A stretch of 51,259 bases of DNA from Chitinophaga pinensis (lineage in GTDB: Bacteria; Pseudomonadota; Gammaproteobacteria; Burkholderiales; SG8-41). Shown here piece after piece: positions 9,246 through 18,647 of this stretch (its first letter is position 1; each line of letters begins with the position of its first letter). Both the position numbers and the translations under genes were made by a program. The notes below the pieces were generated by a model. The model searched no databases and was not told where the DNA came from. It saw only the letters and a program-made list of their open reading frames with translations. The stretch spans positions 1 to 51,259 of the forward strand of contig CALQCM020000029.1 of the NCBI GenBank assembly GCA_943329075.2, read 5' to 3'.

Positions 9246-10292
9246 TCAGGGCATTAATGGGACCTGCTCCAGGCCGGTCGTTTCTGCAAAGCCGCACATC
9301 AGATTCATGTTCTGCACGGCCTGCCCGGCGGCACCCTTGGTCAGATTATCGATTACCGACAACACCACCGCGGTGCTGCCGCCATGCGGACGGTGCACGG
9401 CGATCCGGCACAGATTACTGCCGCGCACCGAGCGCGTGTCCGGATGGCTGCCGGCGGGCATGACATCGACAAACGGCTCGCCGGCATAGGTCTTTTCATA
9501 CAACGCCTGCAAATCAACCTCGCCCGACAAGGTCGCGTAGAGCGTGGCGTGAATGCCGCGGATCATCGGCGTCAGGTGCGGCGTGAAGATCAGGCCGACA
9601 CCGGCGCCGGCCATCGCGGCGAGCCCCTGCGCAATTTCCGGATGATGGCGGTGCCCCATCACACCGTAGGCCTTGAAATTGTCGGACGCTTCGGCAAACA
9701 GCGTGTGCACTTCGGCTTTGCGGCCGGCACCGCTGACACCGGACTTGGCGTCGGCGATCAATTGCCGCAGGTCGACCAGCTTGTTACGGACGAGCGGCAG
9801 AAAACCGAGTTGCACCGCGGTCGGATAACAACCGGGGTTGGCGACAATGCGCGCGCCGCGGATCTGTTCGCGATTGACTTCAGGCAGGCCGTAGACCGCT
9901 TCTGCGACCAGTTCAGGGCAGGCGTGTTTGACGCCGTACCATTTTTCCCAGGTCGGGATATCCTTGATGCGGAAGTCGGCGGCGATATCGATGATCTTGA
10001 TGCCCGCATCGTACAAAGCGCGCGCCTGTTGCATGGCCACCCCGTTGGGCGTGGCAAAGAATACGAGGTCGCATTTTTTCAGCGCCGCCTCGGACGGCAC
10101 GCTGAATTCAAGATCGACACGCCCGCGCAAACTGGGAAACATCGCCGACACCGGCGTGCCGGCCTCGCCGCGCGAGGTAATCAGCGCAATTTCCGCGTTG
10201 GGATGCTGTGCCAGCAAGCGCAACAGTTCCACACCGGTATAGCCGGTGCCGCCCACCACTCCGATTTTGAGTTTGCCTGCCATTGTCGTCAT
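9246..10292 (-). CDS. argC: N-acetyl-gamma-glutamyl-phosphate reductase
   Basis: Third step of arginine synthesis: NADPH-dependent reduction of N-acetylglutamyl phosphate to the semialdehyde. The 348-residue protein has the nucleotide-binding [17 protein letters not shown] at residues 11-27, the catalytic Cys in [12 protein letters not shown], the [10 protein letters not shown] loop and the active-site His region [11 protein letters not shown]. It is of the long ArgC type. M4 (10283) is an alternative start. Upstream lies the rpsI terminator, so argC probably has its own promoter in the 92 nt between them. Confidence 0.96.
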   Translation of the reverse strand: MTTMAGKLKIGVVGGTGYTGVELLRLLAQHPNAEIALITSRGEAGTPVSAMFPSLRGRVDLEFSVPSEAALKKCDLVFFATPNGVAMQQARALYDAGIKIIDIAADFRIKDIPTWEKWYGVKHACPELVAEAVYGLPEVNREQIRGARIVANPGCYPTAVQLGFLPLVRNKLVDLRQLIADAKSGVSGAGRKAEVHTLFAEASDNFKAYGVMGHRHHPEIAQGLAAMAGAGVGLIFTPHLTPMIRGIHATLYATLSGEVDLQALYEKTYAGEPFVDVMPAGSHPDTRSVRGSNLCRIAVHRPHGGSTAVVLSVIDNLTKGAAGQAVQNMNLMCGFAETTGLEQVPLMP

Positions 10293-10340
10293 CCGTTATG
10301 CGGTGCCGCGCATGCAGGCACTGCGATATTGTAAGTGACA

Positions 10341-10366
10341 AAAAAGCCGCCCGCAGGCGGCTTTTT
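10341..10366 (-). terminator. Rho-independent terminator of rplM-rpsI
   Basis: AAAAAGCCGCC and GGCGGCTTTTT form an 11-bp stem around a 4-nt loop (CGCA), 19 nt beyond the rpsI stop. A run of six Ts follows the GC stem on the minus strand. Confidence 0.9.
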
Positions 10367-10384
10367 TTGGCCGGAACCGGCAGC

Positions 10385-10786
10385 TTAACGTTTCGAGAAC
10401 TGTTTGCGACGGCGTGCTTTGTGCAAGCCGACTTTTTTGCGCTCGACTTCGCGCGCGTCGCGCGTGACCAAGCCCGCTTTTTTGAGGATGGGCTTCAACG
10501 CGGCGTCGAATTCGATCAGGGCGCGCGTAATACCGTGGCGCACCGCGCCGGCCTGGCCGGATTCACCGCCGCCCTTCACGTTCACCATGATGTCGAACGA
10601 ATTGAGACGATCGGTCAGCACCAGCGGCTGACGCACAACCATGCGGCCGGTTTCCCGCGAGAAAAAGGTATCGACCGGCTTGTCGTTGACGACGATGTCG
10701 CCCGTGCCGGATTTCAGAAACACGCGGGCGATCGCACTTTTGCGACGGCCGGTGCCGTAGTTGTACTGCGGATATTTGATAGCCAT
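10385..10786 (-). CDS. rpsI: 30S ribosomal protein S9
   Basis: Small-subunit protein whose C-terminal tail reaches the P-site tRNA. 133 residues with the S9 signatures [20 protein letters not shown] at the N-terminus, [23 protein letters not shown] in the middle and the basic tail ending RRKQFSKR. It starts 4 nt after the rplM stop, the conserved rplM-rpsI operon, and an AAGGG sits before its ATG. Confidence 0.98.
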   Translation of the reverse strand: MAIKYPQYNYGTGRRKSAIARVFLKSGTGDIVVNDKPVDTFFSRETGRMVVRQPLVLTDRLNSFDIMVNVKGGGESGQAGAVRHGITRALIEFDAALKPILKKAGLVTRDAREVERKKVGLHKARRRKQFSKR

Positions 10787-10790
10787 GGAA

Positions 10791-11225
10791 TCAGGCCCTT
10801 ATTTCAAGAGTTTTCGGTTGCTGCGCGCTGTGCGGATGGCTGGTGCCGACGTAGACCTTCAGCTTTTTCAGCATCGCGTAGCCCAGCGGGCCTTTCGGCA
10901 GCATGCCCTTGACCGCGATTTCGAGCACGCGGCCCGGATGACGATCATGCAGTTTGCGGAAATTGGTCGTATACAGACCGCCCGGATACGTGCTGTGGCG
11001 ATGGTACAACTTGGCGTTGGCTTTGTTGCCGGTAACGCGCAGTTTGTCGACGTTGAGAACGACGATGAAATCGCCCGTATCAACGTGCGGCGTGAATTCA
11101 GGCTTGTGCTTGCCACGCAGACGATGGGCGAGCGCAGCAGCCAGCCGCCCGAGCACCTTGTCCTGCGCGTCCACGACAATCCAGTCGTGCGTAACTTCTT
11201 GGGCTTTTGCTGTAAAGGTCTTCAT
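10791..11225 (-). CDS. rplM: 50S ribosomal protein L13
   Basis: Large-subunit protein needed early in 50S assembly. 144 residues with [28 protein letters not shown], the segment [33 protein letters not shown] and [29 protein letters not shown], all typical for L13. It heads the rplM-rpsI operon and has a strong consensus promoter about 50 nt upstream. It is divergent from the OsmC gene. Confidence 0.98.
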   Translation of the reverse strand: MKTFTAKAQEVTHDWIVVDAQDKVLGRLAAALAHRLRGKHKPEFTPHVDTGDFIVVLNVDKLRVTGNKANAKLYHRHSTYPGGLYTTNFRKLHDRHPGRVLEIAVKGMLPKGPLGYAMLKKLKVYVGTSHPHSAQQPKTLEIRA

Positions 11226-11273
11226 AATCCGAACCCGCTATCTCTGACAGTTGAAAACGACGGAAAGCCGCGG

Positions 11274-11303
11274 ATTTTATGACGAAATTCGCAGGCCTGT
11301 CAA
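11274..11303 (-). promoter_or_regulatory. Sigma-70 promoter of rplM-rpsI
   Basis: On the minus strand TTGACA (11303-11298) and TAAAAT (11279-11274) are separated by 18 nt, a near-consensus housekeeping promoter about 50 nt before the rplM start. Confidence 0.75.
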
Positions 11304-11399
11304 ACCCGGCGTGCAGCGGCAACGAACCGGGCCGGCGGCACAGGCGGCGGAATCCCGTCCCGTCGGGCATAATCCGTTTTTTTCAGCGGGATTAAGCGT

Positions 11400-11816
11400 A
11401 TGAAAGCGCGCATTAAATGGGTGGAAAACGTCTGTTTCATGGGTGAGTCGGGCAGTGGCCACGCGGTGGTCATGGACGGCGCTCCGGAAGGCGGCGGACG
11501 CAATCTGGGCATGCGCCCAATGGAAACCGTTCTCATCGGCACCGGCGGCTGCACCGCCTACGACGTCGTCCACATCCTCAAAAAATCGCGCGCCGACATC
11601 ACCGACTGCGTCGTCGAAATCGATTCGGAACGCGCTGACGAGGATCCCAAAGTCTTCACGAAAATCCATTTTCACTACATCGTCACCGGCCGCCAGTTAA
11701 AACCGCAGCAGGTCGAACGCGCGGTACACCTGACCGCGGAGAAATATTGTTCGGCCTCGATCATGCTCGGCAAAACCGCCGCCATCACCCACGACTTCGA
11801 GATCCGCGAAGCCTGA
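11400..11816 (+). CDS. OsmC/Ohr-family protein (YhfA-like)
   Basis: 138-residue thiol-peroxidase-fold protein. The two conserved cysteines of the family are visible in IGTGGCTAYDVVHIL (around residue 52) and AEKYCSASIML (around residue 117). RNLGMRPMETVLIG before the first matches the YhfA branch rather than Ohr. YhfA-like members have no well-defined substrate; a role in hydroperoxide or thiol stress is inferred from the fold. It is divergent from rplM and convergent with coq7, whose stop is only 9 nt away. Confidence 0.88.
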   Translation: MKARIKWVENVCFMGESGSGHAVVMDGAPEGGGRNLGMRPMETVLIGTGGCTAYDVVHILKKSRADITDCVVEIDSERADEDPKVFTKIHFHYIVTGRQLKPQQVERAVHLTAEKYCSASIMLGKTAAITHDFEIREA

Positions 11817-11825
11817 TTGCCGCGG

Positions 11826-12449
11826 TCAGAAACGAAACGTCGTTTCGGTCATCAACTTTGAGCCGAGTTTCATCGCCTGCTTGAGCGGCTGCGGCAGTTC
11901 GGCGCCGCCGTGTTCGACCGCCGTGCGCGCGTGGCGCGCCTCGTCCGCCTTCATTTGATCGACGATGGCGCGGCTTTTCGCGTCGGCATCAGGCAGGCGA
12001 CCGAGATGACTGTCGAGATGGCTTTCAACCTGGCGTTCGGTCTCGGCAAGAAAACCCAGGTTCCATTTGTCCCCGGCAATGCCGGCAATCGCGCCCAGCG
12101 CAAACGAGCCGGCGTAAAACAGCGGATTCAATACGCTGACGCGGCTGCCCAGTTCGGCGATGCGCTGTTCGGTCCACGCCAGATGGTCGGTTTCTTCCGC
12201 AGCGGCCTGCTCAAGAGCGGCGCGCGCGGACGGGTTGCGCGCCGTCAGCGCCTGCCCCTGATACAAAGCCTGCGCGCAGATTTCACCGGTGTGATTGACG
12301 CGCATCAGCGCCGCCGACAGGGTGCGCTGCGCGGCGTCGAGGTCGCCATCGTCGATGGTGGCATCGGGGTGCGGGCGCGCGCTGCGCGCCGGCACCATCA
12401 GAGTGCGCAGTCCGTTGTCGAAAGCAACAATCAAACGATCAATATCCAT
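11826..12449 (-). CDS. coq7: 2-polyprenyl-3-methyl-6-methoxy-1,4-benzoquinone monooxygenase (Coq7)
   Basis: Membrane-associated di-iron hydroxylase of ubiquinone synthesis. The 207-residue protein has the ferritin-like metal ligands in [47 protein letters not shown] and [12 protein letters not shown], giving the expected Glu/ExxH pairs. The Coq7 form is used instead of UbiF in many betaproteobacteria. The next gene upstream on the same strand is a decayed methyltransferase; the downstream neighbour is convergent. Confidence 0.94.
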   Translation of the reverse strand: MDIDRLIVAFDNGLRTLMVPARSARPHPDATIDDGDLDAAQRTLSAALMRVNHTGEICAQALYQGQALTARNPSARAALEQAAAEETDHLAWTEQRIAELGSRVSVLNPLFYAGSFALGAIAGIAGDKWNLGFLAETERQVESHLDSHLGRLPDADAKSRAIVDQMKADEARHARTAVEHGGAELPQPLKQAMKLGSKLMTETTFRF

Positions 12450-12527
12450 GGCGCAATTCCGCGTTTCGTCGCGTTAACGGTCGGGATCCCATTTTACAAC
12501 CATGCATGGTGCAATCACTGTGCGATC

Positions 12528-13027
12528 TCAGGCTGCGGGCTTTTTGCGCGCGCGCTGGTTCAGGCTGAGCGGCCGGCCCTTGCAGGGGAAATTGCTTGGG
12601 TCATCGAACAAATCGAACCCGGCGACGCGCTCGATGTCGACGAACCCGGCCTATTGCCGGCGCGACGTCAGCGCTTCCGCATCGTAACCGGCGTAATGGA
12701 AATCCGCGGGCGTCAGCTGCCGCCCGCAACCAGCACGCGGTTGAATTCGTCGAGTGCCGCCGGCAGTTCATGCTTGAAGCCGAGGTACTCGAACCCGTGT
12801 CAGGCGTAAATTTCCGTCACCGATTCATCCGCAAACTGGCGCAGGTCGGCGTAATGCCCGACGAAATCGACCTGCGGCCCTGCCTCCACATCGAATATTT
12901 TCCAGTCCGGATACGGCTGGCGGCCGCCAATAGGCAGGCGCAAGGACCCCGCGCCCTGCCCTGGCGCCGCGCCACCGCGCGCGCTGCGAAACGGTTGCAT
13001 GAGGTTTTTCAGGAACGCGAAAAACAT
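12528..13027 (-). pseudogene. Degenerate SAM-dependent methyltransferase
   Basis: From an ATG at 13027 the frame reads FLKNLMQPFRS, then DWKIFDVEAGPQVDFVGHYADLRQFADESVTEIYA. The next codon is TGA, where methyltransferases of this kind have a Ser or similar. It continues HGFEYLGFKHELPAALDEFNRVLVAGG and then breaks. A shifted frame resumes with FHYAGYDAEALTSRRQ, a TAG, and AGFVDIERVAGFDLFDDPSNF. So at least two stops and one frameshift are present, and part of the middle (the PDL-type motif region) seems deleted. There is no stem-loop of SECIS type after the TGA, and the other lesions argue for simple decay. It lies between trpC and coq7. Confidence 0.8.
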
Positions 13028-13067
13028 CGGGGCGTGGAATCCTTGCCTGTGCGGTCCGTTCGCGCCC

Positions 13068-13090
13068 TCGCGACGGTCACTCCGTCGCGA
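13068..13090 (-). terminator. Hairpin at the trpC 3' end
   Basis: TCGCGACGG pairs with CCGTCGCGA around a 5-nt loop that contains the trpC stop codon. There is no T-tract, so it may stabilise the 3' end rather than terminate. Confidence 0.4.
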
Positions 13091-13874
13091 ACAGGCGCTT
13101 GAGTTCGGCGCCCGGATCGGCGGCCCGCATGAAAGCCTCGCCGACCAGAAAACCGTTGACCTTTTGCGCGCGCATTTTCGCCACGTCCTGCGCGTTCAAA
13201 ATTCCGCTTTCGGTAATCACCAGGCGCCCGGCGGGAATGCGGTCAAGCAAACCGAGTGTGGTTGCCAGCGTGGTTTCAAAAGTCCGCAGATTGCGGTTAT
13301 TGATACCGAGCAACGGGGTCCTCAGCTTGAGCGCGCGCTCGAGTTCGGCGCCGTCGTGCACCTCAACCAGCACTGCCATGCCGAGTTCATGCGCAATGCC
13401 CTCGAGCTCGGCCATGCGCGCATCGTCAAGCGCAGCGACGATGAGCAGAATGCAATCCGCACCCAGCGCGCGCGACTGGTAAATCTGGTACGGGTCGACC
13501 ATGAAATCCTTGCGCAACACCGGCAATGCGCAGGCGGCACGCGCCTGCTGCAGGTCCTCGGCGCAGCCCATGAAAAAATCCCGGTCGGTCAGAACGGAGA
13601 GGCAGGCCGCGCCGTTTTTTTCGTAGCTGGCGGCAATCGCCGCCGGATCGAAATTTTCGCGCAGCAGGCCCTTGCTCGGGCTGGCCTTTTTGATTTCGGC
13701 AATCACCGCGGGCCGGCCGGCACTGATGCGCGTGCGCATGGCGGCGGCGAAATCGCGCGCCGGCGCCGCCGCCCGTGCGCGCTGCTCGATGCCCTGCAAG
13801 GATTCGGCCCGCAACAGTACCGCCAGTTCGTTGGCTTTGCGCGCGAGGATTCGTTGCAATATGTCGGCAGGCAT
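13077..13874 (-). CDS. trpC: Indole-3-glycerol phosphate synthase
   Basis: Closes the indole ring in tryptophan synthesis. 265 residues from [20 protein letters not shown]-barrel landmarks are [13 protein letters not shown] (catalytic Lys), [36 protein letters not shown] and RLVITESGI. The ATG at 13874 matches the family N-terminus; the frame remains open upstream to 14159 without homology. It is the last gene of the trp series on this strand but is separated from trpD by about 4.8 kb holding three plus-strand glycosylation genes, so it probably needs its own promoter. Confidence 0.95.
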   Translation of the reverse strand: MPADILQRILARKANELAVLLRAESLQGIEQRARAAAPARDFAAAMRTRISAGRPAVIAEIKKASPSKGLLRENFDPAAIAASYEKNGAACLSVLTDRDFFMGCAEDLQQARAACALPVLRKDFMVDPYQIYQSRALGADCILLIVAALDDARMAELEGIAHELGMAVLVEVHDGAELERALKLRTPLLGINNRNLRTFETTLATTLGLLDRIPAGRLVITESGILNAQDVAKMRAQKVNGFLVGEAFMRAADPGAELKRLFATE

Positions 13875-13988
13875 GGAAATTGAATTCGATGATGGCGAAA
13901 TATTATAAGGCAAACGACGGTCGGCCCTGCAAATCCGCGATCGAATTCCGCGCGCGTTTGCGCCTGCCATCGCGCCGACCGACTCCGC

Positions 13989-13994
13989 TATACT
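13989..13994 (+). promoter_or_regulatory. Possible -10 element of the FkbM gene
   Basis: TATACT lies 10-15 nt before ATG 14004. No -35 at proper spacing is evident. If used, transcription would start almost at that ATG, making the in-frame ATG at 14085 a plausible translation start. Confidence 0.3.
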
Positions 13995-14003
13995 CGGCGC
14001 ACG

Positions 14004-14837
14004 ATGCACGATTTCGAAAATCGCCGGCTTGATCTGCAGCGCCGCACAGACGCCGCCATCCAACATGGCGGACGCATCGTAACCATGACCGATCAGGTGG
14101 TCGCAGAGACCATCATTCGAGACTATTTTCGCGGGCAGCCTGTGCAAACGCCTCGTCATGTTGTCGATGTCGGCGCGTGCTATGGCACCATCGCGAATGT
14201 TTTTTTGAAAGATGGCTGGACGGCGGACCTATTCGAGCCGGATCCCGCATGCCAATATCAGTTGCAGGGGCTACTGGCGACATACGGCGCGCGCGCGCGC
14301 CTGTTCCCGCATGCAGTCACCGGCGCCGATCAGGAGACGGTCGCCTTTCATCAGAATGCAATCCCAGGCCTGTCGGGACTGTCGTGCAGCCCGTTCGGCA
14401 GCGCTCGCGCCGAACTCAGCGTGCGCGCCGTGCGCCTCGGTGGATTTCTCGCCTCGGTCGGCGTTACCGCGGTCGATTTCCTCAAGATCGATACCGAAGG
14501 CAATGATTTCGAGGTGCTGGCAAGCCACGACTTTTCGACACTCGCGCCGGCGCTGGTGTTTGTGGAGTTCAGCTTCTATTTTGCCGGACAGGATCAGCGG
14601 GCCCTTGCCGACGCCCTCGCGCGCATGCGTGCGCTTGGCTACTGCGCGGTGATTTTCGAATATCGCGACGACGGCAATTTCCGGCGCAACAACTGGACGC
14701 ATCGCCTGGTTGCCGCGCATCTCGAGGACGGGCGTCTGCCGACGGCCGCGGACGCATTCGGCAACGTGCTGTTTTACCGCGATGGTGACAGCGTGTTGCT
14801 CGACACGCTGGCAACATCCATCGATGCGCCACGCTAA
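14004..14837 (+). CDS. FkbM-family methyltransferase
   Basis: SAM-dependent O-methyltransferase of the type that often modifies sugars or glycans. The 277-residue frame has the SAM-binding motif [18 protein letters not shown] (about residues 52-68) followed by the acidic LFEPDP. The FkbM hallmark [16 protein letters not shown] appears about residues 156-171. The start may be 14004 or the ATG at 14085 ([10 protein letters not shown]); neither has a strong ribosome site. It is followed after 3 nt by two tandem OGT-like glycosyltransferases, so a methylated glycan on a surface protein is a reasonable guess. It is divergent from trpC. Confidence 0.85.
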   Translation: MHDFENRRLDLQRRTDAAIQHGGRIVTMTDQVVAETIIRDYFRGQPVQTPRHVVDVGACYGTIANVFLKDGWTADLFEPDPACQYQLQGLLATYGARARLFPHAVTGADQETVAFHQNAIPGLSGLSCSPFGSARAELSVRAVRLGGFLASVGVTAVDFLKIDTEGNDFEVLASHDFSTLAPALVFVEFSFYFAGQDQRALADALARMRALGYCAVIFEYRDDGNFRRNNWTHRLVAAHLEDGRLPTAADAFGNVLFYRDGDSVLLDTLATSIDAPR

Positions 14838-14840
14838 TTC

Positions 14841-16703
14841 GTGAACATGACGCGCGATCTGCCCCCGATATTAGAAGTGCCGGCGCTTGACGGTGTCGCC
14901 GCAGACGCGGAAGTCCCGGTAATAAAGTCGCTGACTGCGCTGCGCCGGGAGATCGCCGACGCGTGGATGAAAATGCAGGATGGGGAAGTGGCGCAATACT
15001 ACGCCGGCCCGCTCGGACAAATCCATCAAATGGTTTGCCGCAGCGGGCTCCAGCAATATCCGTCGTCAACCGAGGATGTTGAGTTTAGTCGCGCGCTGCG
15101 TGCCCGGCTGGCGGAGAACGCCAAGCCCGGCGCCGGCATGCTGCTTGCCGCGTTGCTCTACCTGGCGCCGCAGGAATTCCCGCATATCGTTGAAGTGCCG
15201 GCGGTGCCCGCCTGGTTTAGGGCCAGCTACATCGATCTGATGTTGGCGGCCCCTGCGCTATTTCAAAACGCCGGCGAAGCCGACGCTTATCGCGATTTCA
15301 TGGCGCGCTGGGTCGCCCACTTGCGCGAGTTTGTTGCGGCCGCCCCCCGCGGTGAAGACGGTTCCCGGCTCGCGCAAAGGTTCGGCGAATCGGCGCAATT
15401 TCATCCTGTCTACTTCAACTCGGCCAACGTCCGCGATATTTTTCAGGCGCGCGCACAAATCCTGGAAGCGTCGCTGGAGGCCATCCATTACGAACTGGAC
15501 TGGAAAATCGCGCCGCGCGAACCCGGCGGCCCCATCCGGCTTGGCATACTCGCCCTCAATTTCTCGCCGCACACCGAAACGTTTGCGACGCTGCCGGTGT
15601 TCCGGCATCTCGATCGCAGCCGGTTCGAAGTAACGCTGTTTGCGCTGCACCATAACGGCAACCGGATGGAAGAATTTTGCGCCAGCCAGGCGAACCGTTA
15701 TGTTTGCCTGCCCGCCGATCTGCAGGCGCAGGTACGCACGTTGCGCGAAGCCGACCTCGATCTGCTCTTCATCGGCACCAACGTAACCGCCACCGGCACC
15801 GATGCCACGGCGCTGGTGCTGCACCGGCTGGCGCGCGTACAAACGGCGGGCATCTGTTGCTGCGTCACCACCGGCATGCGAAATGTCGACTGCTTTCTGT
15901 CCGGAACCCTGTCCGAACCTGCCGACGGCCAGTCTCACTACACCGAAAAGCTTTACCTGATGGACGGCCCGGCGCACTGTTTTGATTTCGGCGAGAAGGC
16001 TCCGGTAGCAGCGACACCCACACTGCGCCGCGAGGATTTCGGCATACCGCGCGATGCGATTGTGTTTGCCAGCGGCGCCAATTTCCACAAGATCCTGCCA
16101 GAACTCGAGGCGGTCTGGCTGCGCATCCTGGCATCGGTGCCCGATTCGCGCCTGCTGCTTTATCCATTCAACCCGAATTGGCACGGTTATCCTGTGGCCG
16201 CGTTCTCGGCGCGGCTCGCGGCAGGCCTGCGCCGGCACGACATCGATCCGCGCCGGCTCCTGATGCTGGCCCCCGCGTCCAATCACAACGAGATCCTGCC
16301 GCGTCTTGGGCTCGCCGACCTCTATCTCGATTCGTTTCCGTTCAGCGGCGCGACATCCCTGCTGGACCCGCTGCTCGCCGGACTGCCGACGGTCGTCCTC
16401 GACGGCAGCTCACATCGATCCATGCAGGCTGCGGGCATTCTGCGCAGCCTCGGCCTTGACGAACTGGTGGCACACGATGTCGATGCCTACATCAGCTGCG
16501 CCATTCGCCTCGCGGCCAACCGGAGCCGCCGCAACGCGCTGCGCGCGCGGATCCGCGCATTGATGCACGACAACCCGGTGATTTTCGACGGCCGCCGCTA
16601 CGCCGCGCAGGTCAGCCGCGCGTTCGAACAAATGTGGCAGGACCATGGCGCCGGCCGGCTTACCGAAATCAAGCTTGACCCTACAAGCGCAGACGCACGA
16701 TGA
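14841..16703 (+). CDS. OGT-like (GT41-type) glycosyltransferase, copy 1
   Basis: 620 residues, GTG start at 14841 (an ATG two codons on is the alternative). The N-terminal ~225 residues are alpha-helical-looking without recognisable TPR repeats. The C-terminal half is a two-lobed GT-B domain of the O-GlcNAc transferase/SPINDLY kind: RLGILALNFSPHTETFATLPVFRHL, FASGANFHKILPELEAVWLRIL with the conserved Lys, and LADLYLDSFPFSGATSLLDPLLAGLPTVVLDG, which holds donor-binding residues. A nucleotide-sugar-dependent protein glycosyltransferase is predicted; donor and target are unknown. Its stop overlaps the start of a close paralogue by 4 nt. Confidence 0.8.
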   Translation: MNMTRDLPPILEVPALDGVAADAEVPVIKSLTALRREIADAWMKMQDGEVAQYYAGPLGQIHQMVCRSGLQQYPSSTEDVEFSRALRARLAENAKPGAGMLLAALLYLAPQEFPHIVEVPAVPAWFRASYIDLMLAAPALFQNAGEADAYRDFMARWVAHLREFVAAAPRGEDGSRLAQRFGESAQFHPVYFNSANVRDIFQARAQILEASLEAIHYELDWKIAPREPGGPIRLGILALNFSPHTETFATLPVFRHLDRSRFEVTLFALHHNGNRMEEFCASQANRYVCLPADLQAQVRTLREADLDLLFIGTNVTATGTDATALVLHRLARVQTAGICCCVTTGMRNVDCFLSGTLSEPADGQSHYTEKLYLMDGPAHCFDFGEKAPVAATPTLRREDFGIPRDAIVFASGANFHKILPELEAVWLRILASVPDSRLLLYPFNPNWHGYPVAAFSARLAAGLRRHDIDPRRLLMLAPASNHNEILPRLGLADLYLDSFPFSGATSLLDPLLAGLPTVVLDGSSHRSMQAAGILRSLGLDELVAHDVDAYISCAIRLAANRSRRNALRARIRALMHDNPVIFDGRRYAAQVSRAFEQMWQDHGAGRLTEIKLDPTSADAR

Positions 16704-18553
16704 CGACGGTGCCGCGCGCCCATCCGCAATTGCTGGAAGTTCCGGCGACGGACGGCACCGTTGCCGACACGCAGGCGCCCGTTCTGCGGTCGCTGTCCGC
16801 GCTGCGCCGCGAAACCGCCGAGGCGTGGCTGCGCATGCCCGCAGCCGACATGCAACGGCACTATGCGGGCAGGATCGGACACATTCACCGGTTGATATAC
16901 CGCAACAGCGCGCAGCGCTACGCTTTACTGCCGCAGGACATTGAATTCAGCCGCGCGCTGCGCGCCAGGCTCACGGCATCCGCCGAACCCGGCGTGAACG
17001 TCCTGCTTGCGGCAATGCTGTATCTCGCGCCGCATGAATTCCCGCGCGTGATTGCGCTCTCCGCGGTACCGGCGTGGCTCGTCAACGACTACTTCGATCA
17101 CATGATGGCAACGCCGCCGATGTTCCGTTACGCGGGCGAAGCCGACGCCTACTGCGATTTCATGTCGCGCTGGGCCGCGTACCTGAGGGACGAGGTCGCT
17201 GCAGACCCCTATGGCGAGAGCGGCTACCGGCTTGCGCGCAAATTCAGCGATACGTCGTATTTTCAACCCGTCTATTTCAACCTGGCGAATGTGCGCGATG
17301 TTTTCCGCGCGCGCGCCGAACTGCTGGAAATGGCGCTCGCAGCGGACGATCACGAACTCGACTGGACGTCTCCGCCGCGGCCGGCGCGCACACGCCTCAA
17401 AATCGGCGTGCTGGCGGTCAATTTTTCGGCCAATGCCGAGGCCTTCGCAACCCTGCCCGTTTACCGCCACCTTGACCGCCGGCGGTTCGAAGTCGTGCTG
17501 TTCGCGCTCGGACAAAAAAACAACGCAATGGAACGGTTTTGCATACAACACGCCGATGGATTCGTGCGTTTGCCGCCGACCCTGCAGGCACAGGTCAACG
17601 TGTTGCGCGAGGCGGATCTCGATCTGGTCTACTTCAGCAACAACCTCACACCGACCGCGCGTGATCTGACCGCGCTCGCGCTGCACCGGCTGGCCCGGGT
17701 GCAGGTGGCCGGCGTGTGTTCCTGCGTTACGACCGGCATGCGCAACATCGATTGCTACCTATCGGGGCGGCTGTCGGAGCCGGCCGACGCGCAGTCCCAT
17801 TACACCGAAAAGCTCTACATGGTCGACGGCGCCGCGCACTGCTACGATTTCGGCGATTCTGCGCCGGCGGCAGCCGCAGGCGCACTGCGTCGCGAGGACT
17901 TCGGCATCCCGCGCGACGCCGTCGTATTCGCGAGCGGCGCCAATTTCTACAAGATACTGCCCGAACTTGAAGACGTCTGGCTGCGCATACTGGCCGCCGT
18001 TCCGGATTCGCGCCTCGTGCTTTACCCGTTCGGCCCGCAGTGGGCGCTTGAATACCCGATCACCCCTTTCCTGCTGCGCCTGGCCGCCGGATTGCGCCGG
18101 CACGGCATCGATCCGCAGCGGCTGCTGGTATTTAAAACGGCGAGCGGCCGCGGCGACATCCTGCAGCGCCTTGCGCTCGCCGACCTCTATCTCGATTCGT
18201 TTCCGTTCAGCGGCGCGACGTCCCTGCTCGATCCGCTGCTGGTCGGCCTGCCGACGGTTGCGCTGGATGGCGTCTCATTCCGCTCGCTGGTCGGCCCGGG
18301 GATACTGCGCGACATGGGCCTCGGCGAACTCGTTGCAGACAGCGTGGACGCCTACATCGCGCTTGCGCTGCGCCTCGCCACCGACCGGCCACAACGGGCG
18401 TCGCTGCGCACGCGCATCGACGCGCTGATGCGTGACAACCCGCCGATCTTTGACGGCCGCCGCTACGCCACCAGGGTCGGCGATGCGTTTGAACAGATGT
18501 GGCGGGACTACTGCGCCGGCGGCCTCAAGAACAAGCAGCGCATGTCCGGATAA
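16700..18553 (+). CDS. OGT-like (GT41-type) glycosyltransferase, copy 2
   Basis: 617-residue paralogue of the preceding gene, starting ATGA over its stop. It has the same layout: N-terminal LEVPATDGTVADTQAPVLRSL matching LEVPALDGVAADAEVPVIKSL of copy 1, then the GT-B domain with FASGANFYKILPELEDVWLRIL and LADLYLDSFPFSGATSLLDPLLVGLPTV. Similarity runs end to end, so this is a tandem duplication. Divergence is greatest in residues 40-220, where acceptor recognition might reside (inference). Together with the FkbM gene it forms a three-gene plus-strand unit wedged between trpC and trpD. Confidence 0.8.
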   Translation: MTTVPRAHPQLLEVPATDGTVADTQAPVLRSLSALRRETAEAWLRMPAADMQRHYAGRIGHIHRLIYRNSAQRYALLPQDIEFSRALRARLTASAEPGVNVLLAAMLYLAPHEFPRVIALSAVPAWLVNDYFDHMMATPPMFRYAGEADAYCDFMSRWAAYLRDEVAADPYGESGYRLARKFSDTSYFQPVYFNLANVRDVFRARAELLEMALAADDHELDWTSPPRPARTRLKIGVLAVNFSANAEAFATLPVYRHLDRRRFEVVLFALGQKNNAMERFCIQHADGFVRLPPTLQAQVNVLREADLDLVYFSNNLTPTARDLTALALHRLARVQVAGVCSCVTTGMRNIDCYLSGRLSEPADAQSHYTEKLYMVDGAAHCYDFGDSAPAAAAGALRREDFGIPRDAVVFASGANFYKILPELEDVWLRILAAVPDSRLVLYPFGPQWALEYPITPFLLRLAAGLRRHGIDPQRLLVFKTASGRGDILQRLALADLYLDSFPFSGATSLLDPLLVGLPTVALDGVSFRSLVGPGILRDMGLGELVADSVDAYIALALRLATDRPQRASLRTRIDALMRDNPPIFDGRRYATRVGDAFEQMWRDYCAGGLKNKQRMSG

Positions 18554-18647
18554 GCCGCAATCAAACGTGGTTCGACCAGCTCACCACGAGCGGGATCAGC
18601 AAGTGGCCATTCGTCCAGAGCACGTCACAGGAAGCCGGTCGCAGGAC

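Noticed and set aside
12798..12800. A second selenocysteine codon in the methyltransferase remnant (TGA after EIYA)
   Set aside because: The position is not a redox Cys in that family, no suitable hairpin follows, and other stops and a frameshift are present.
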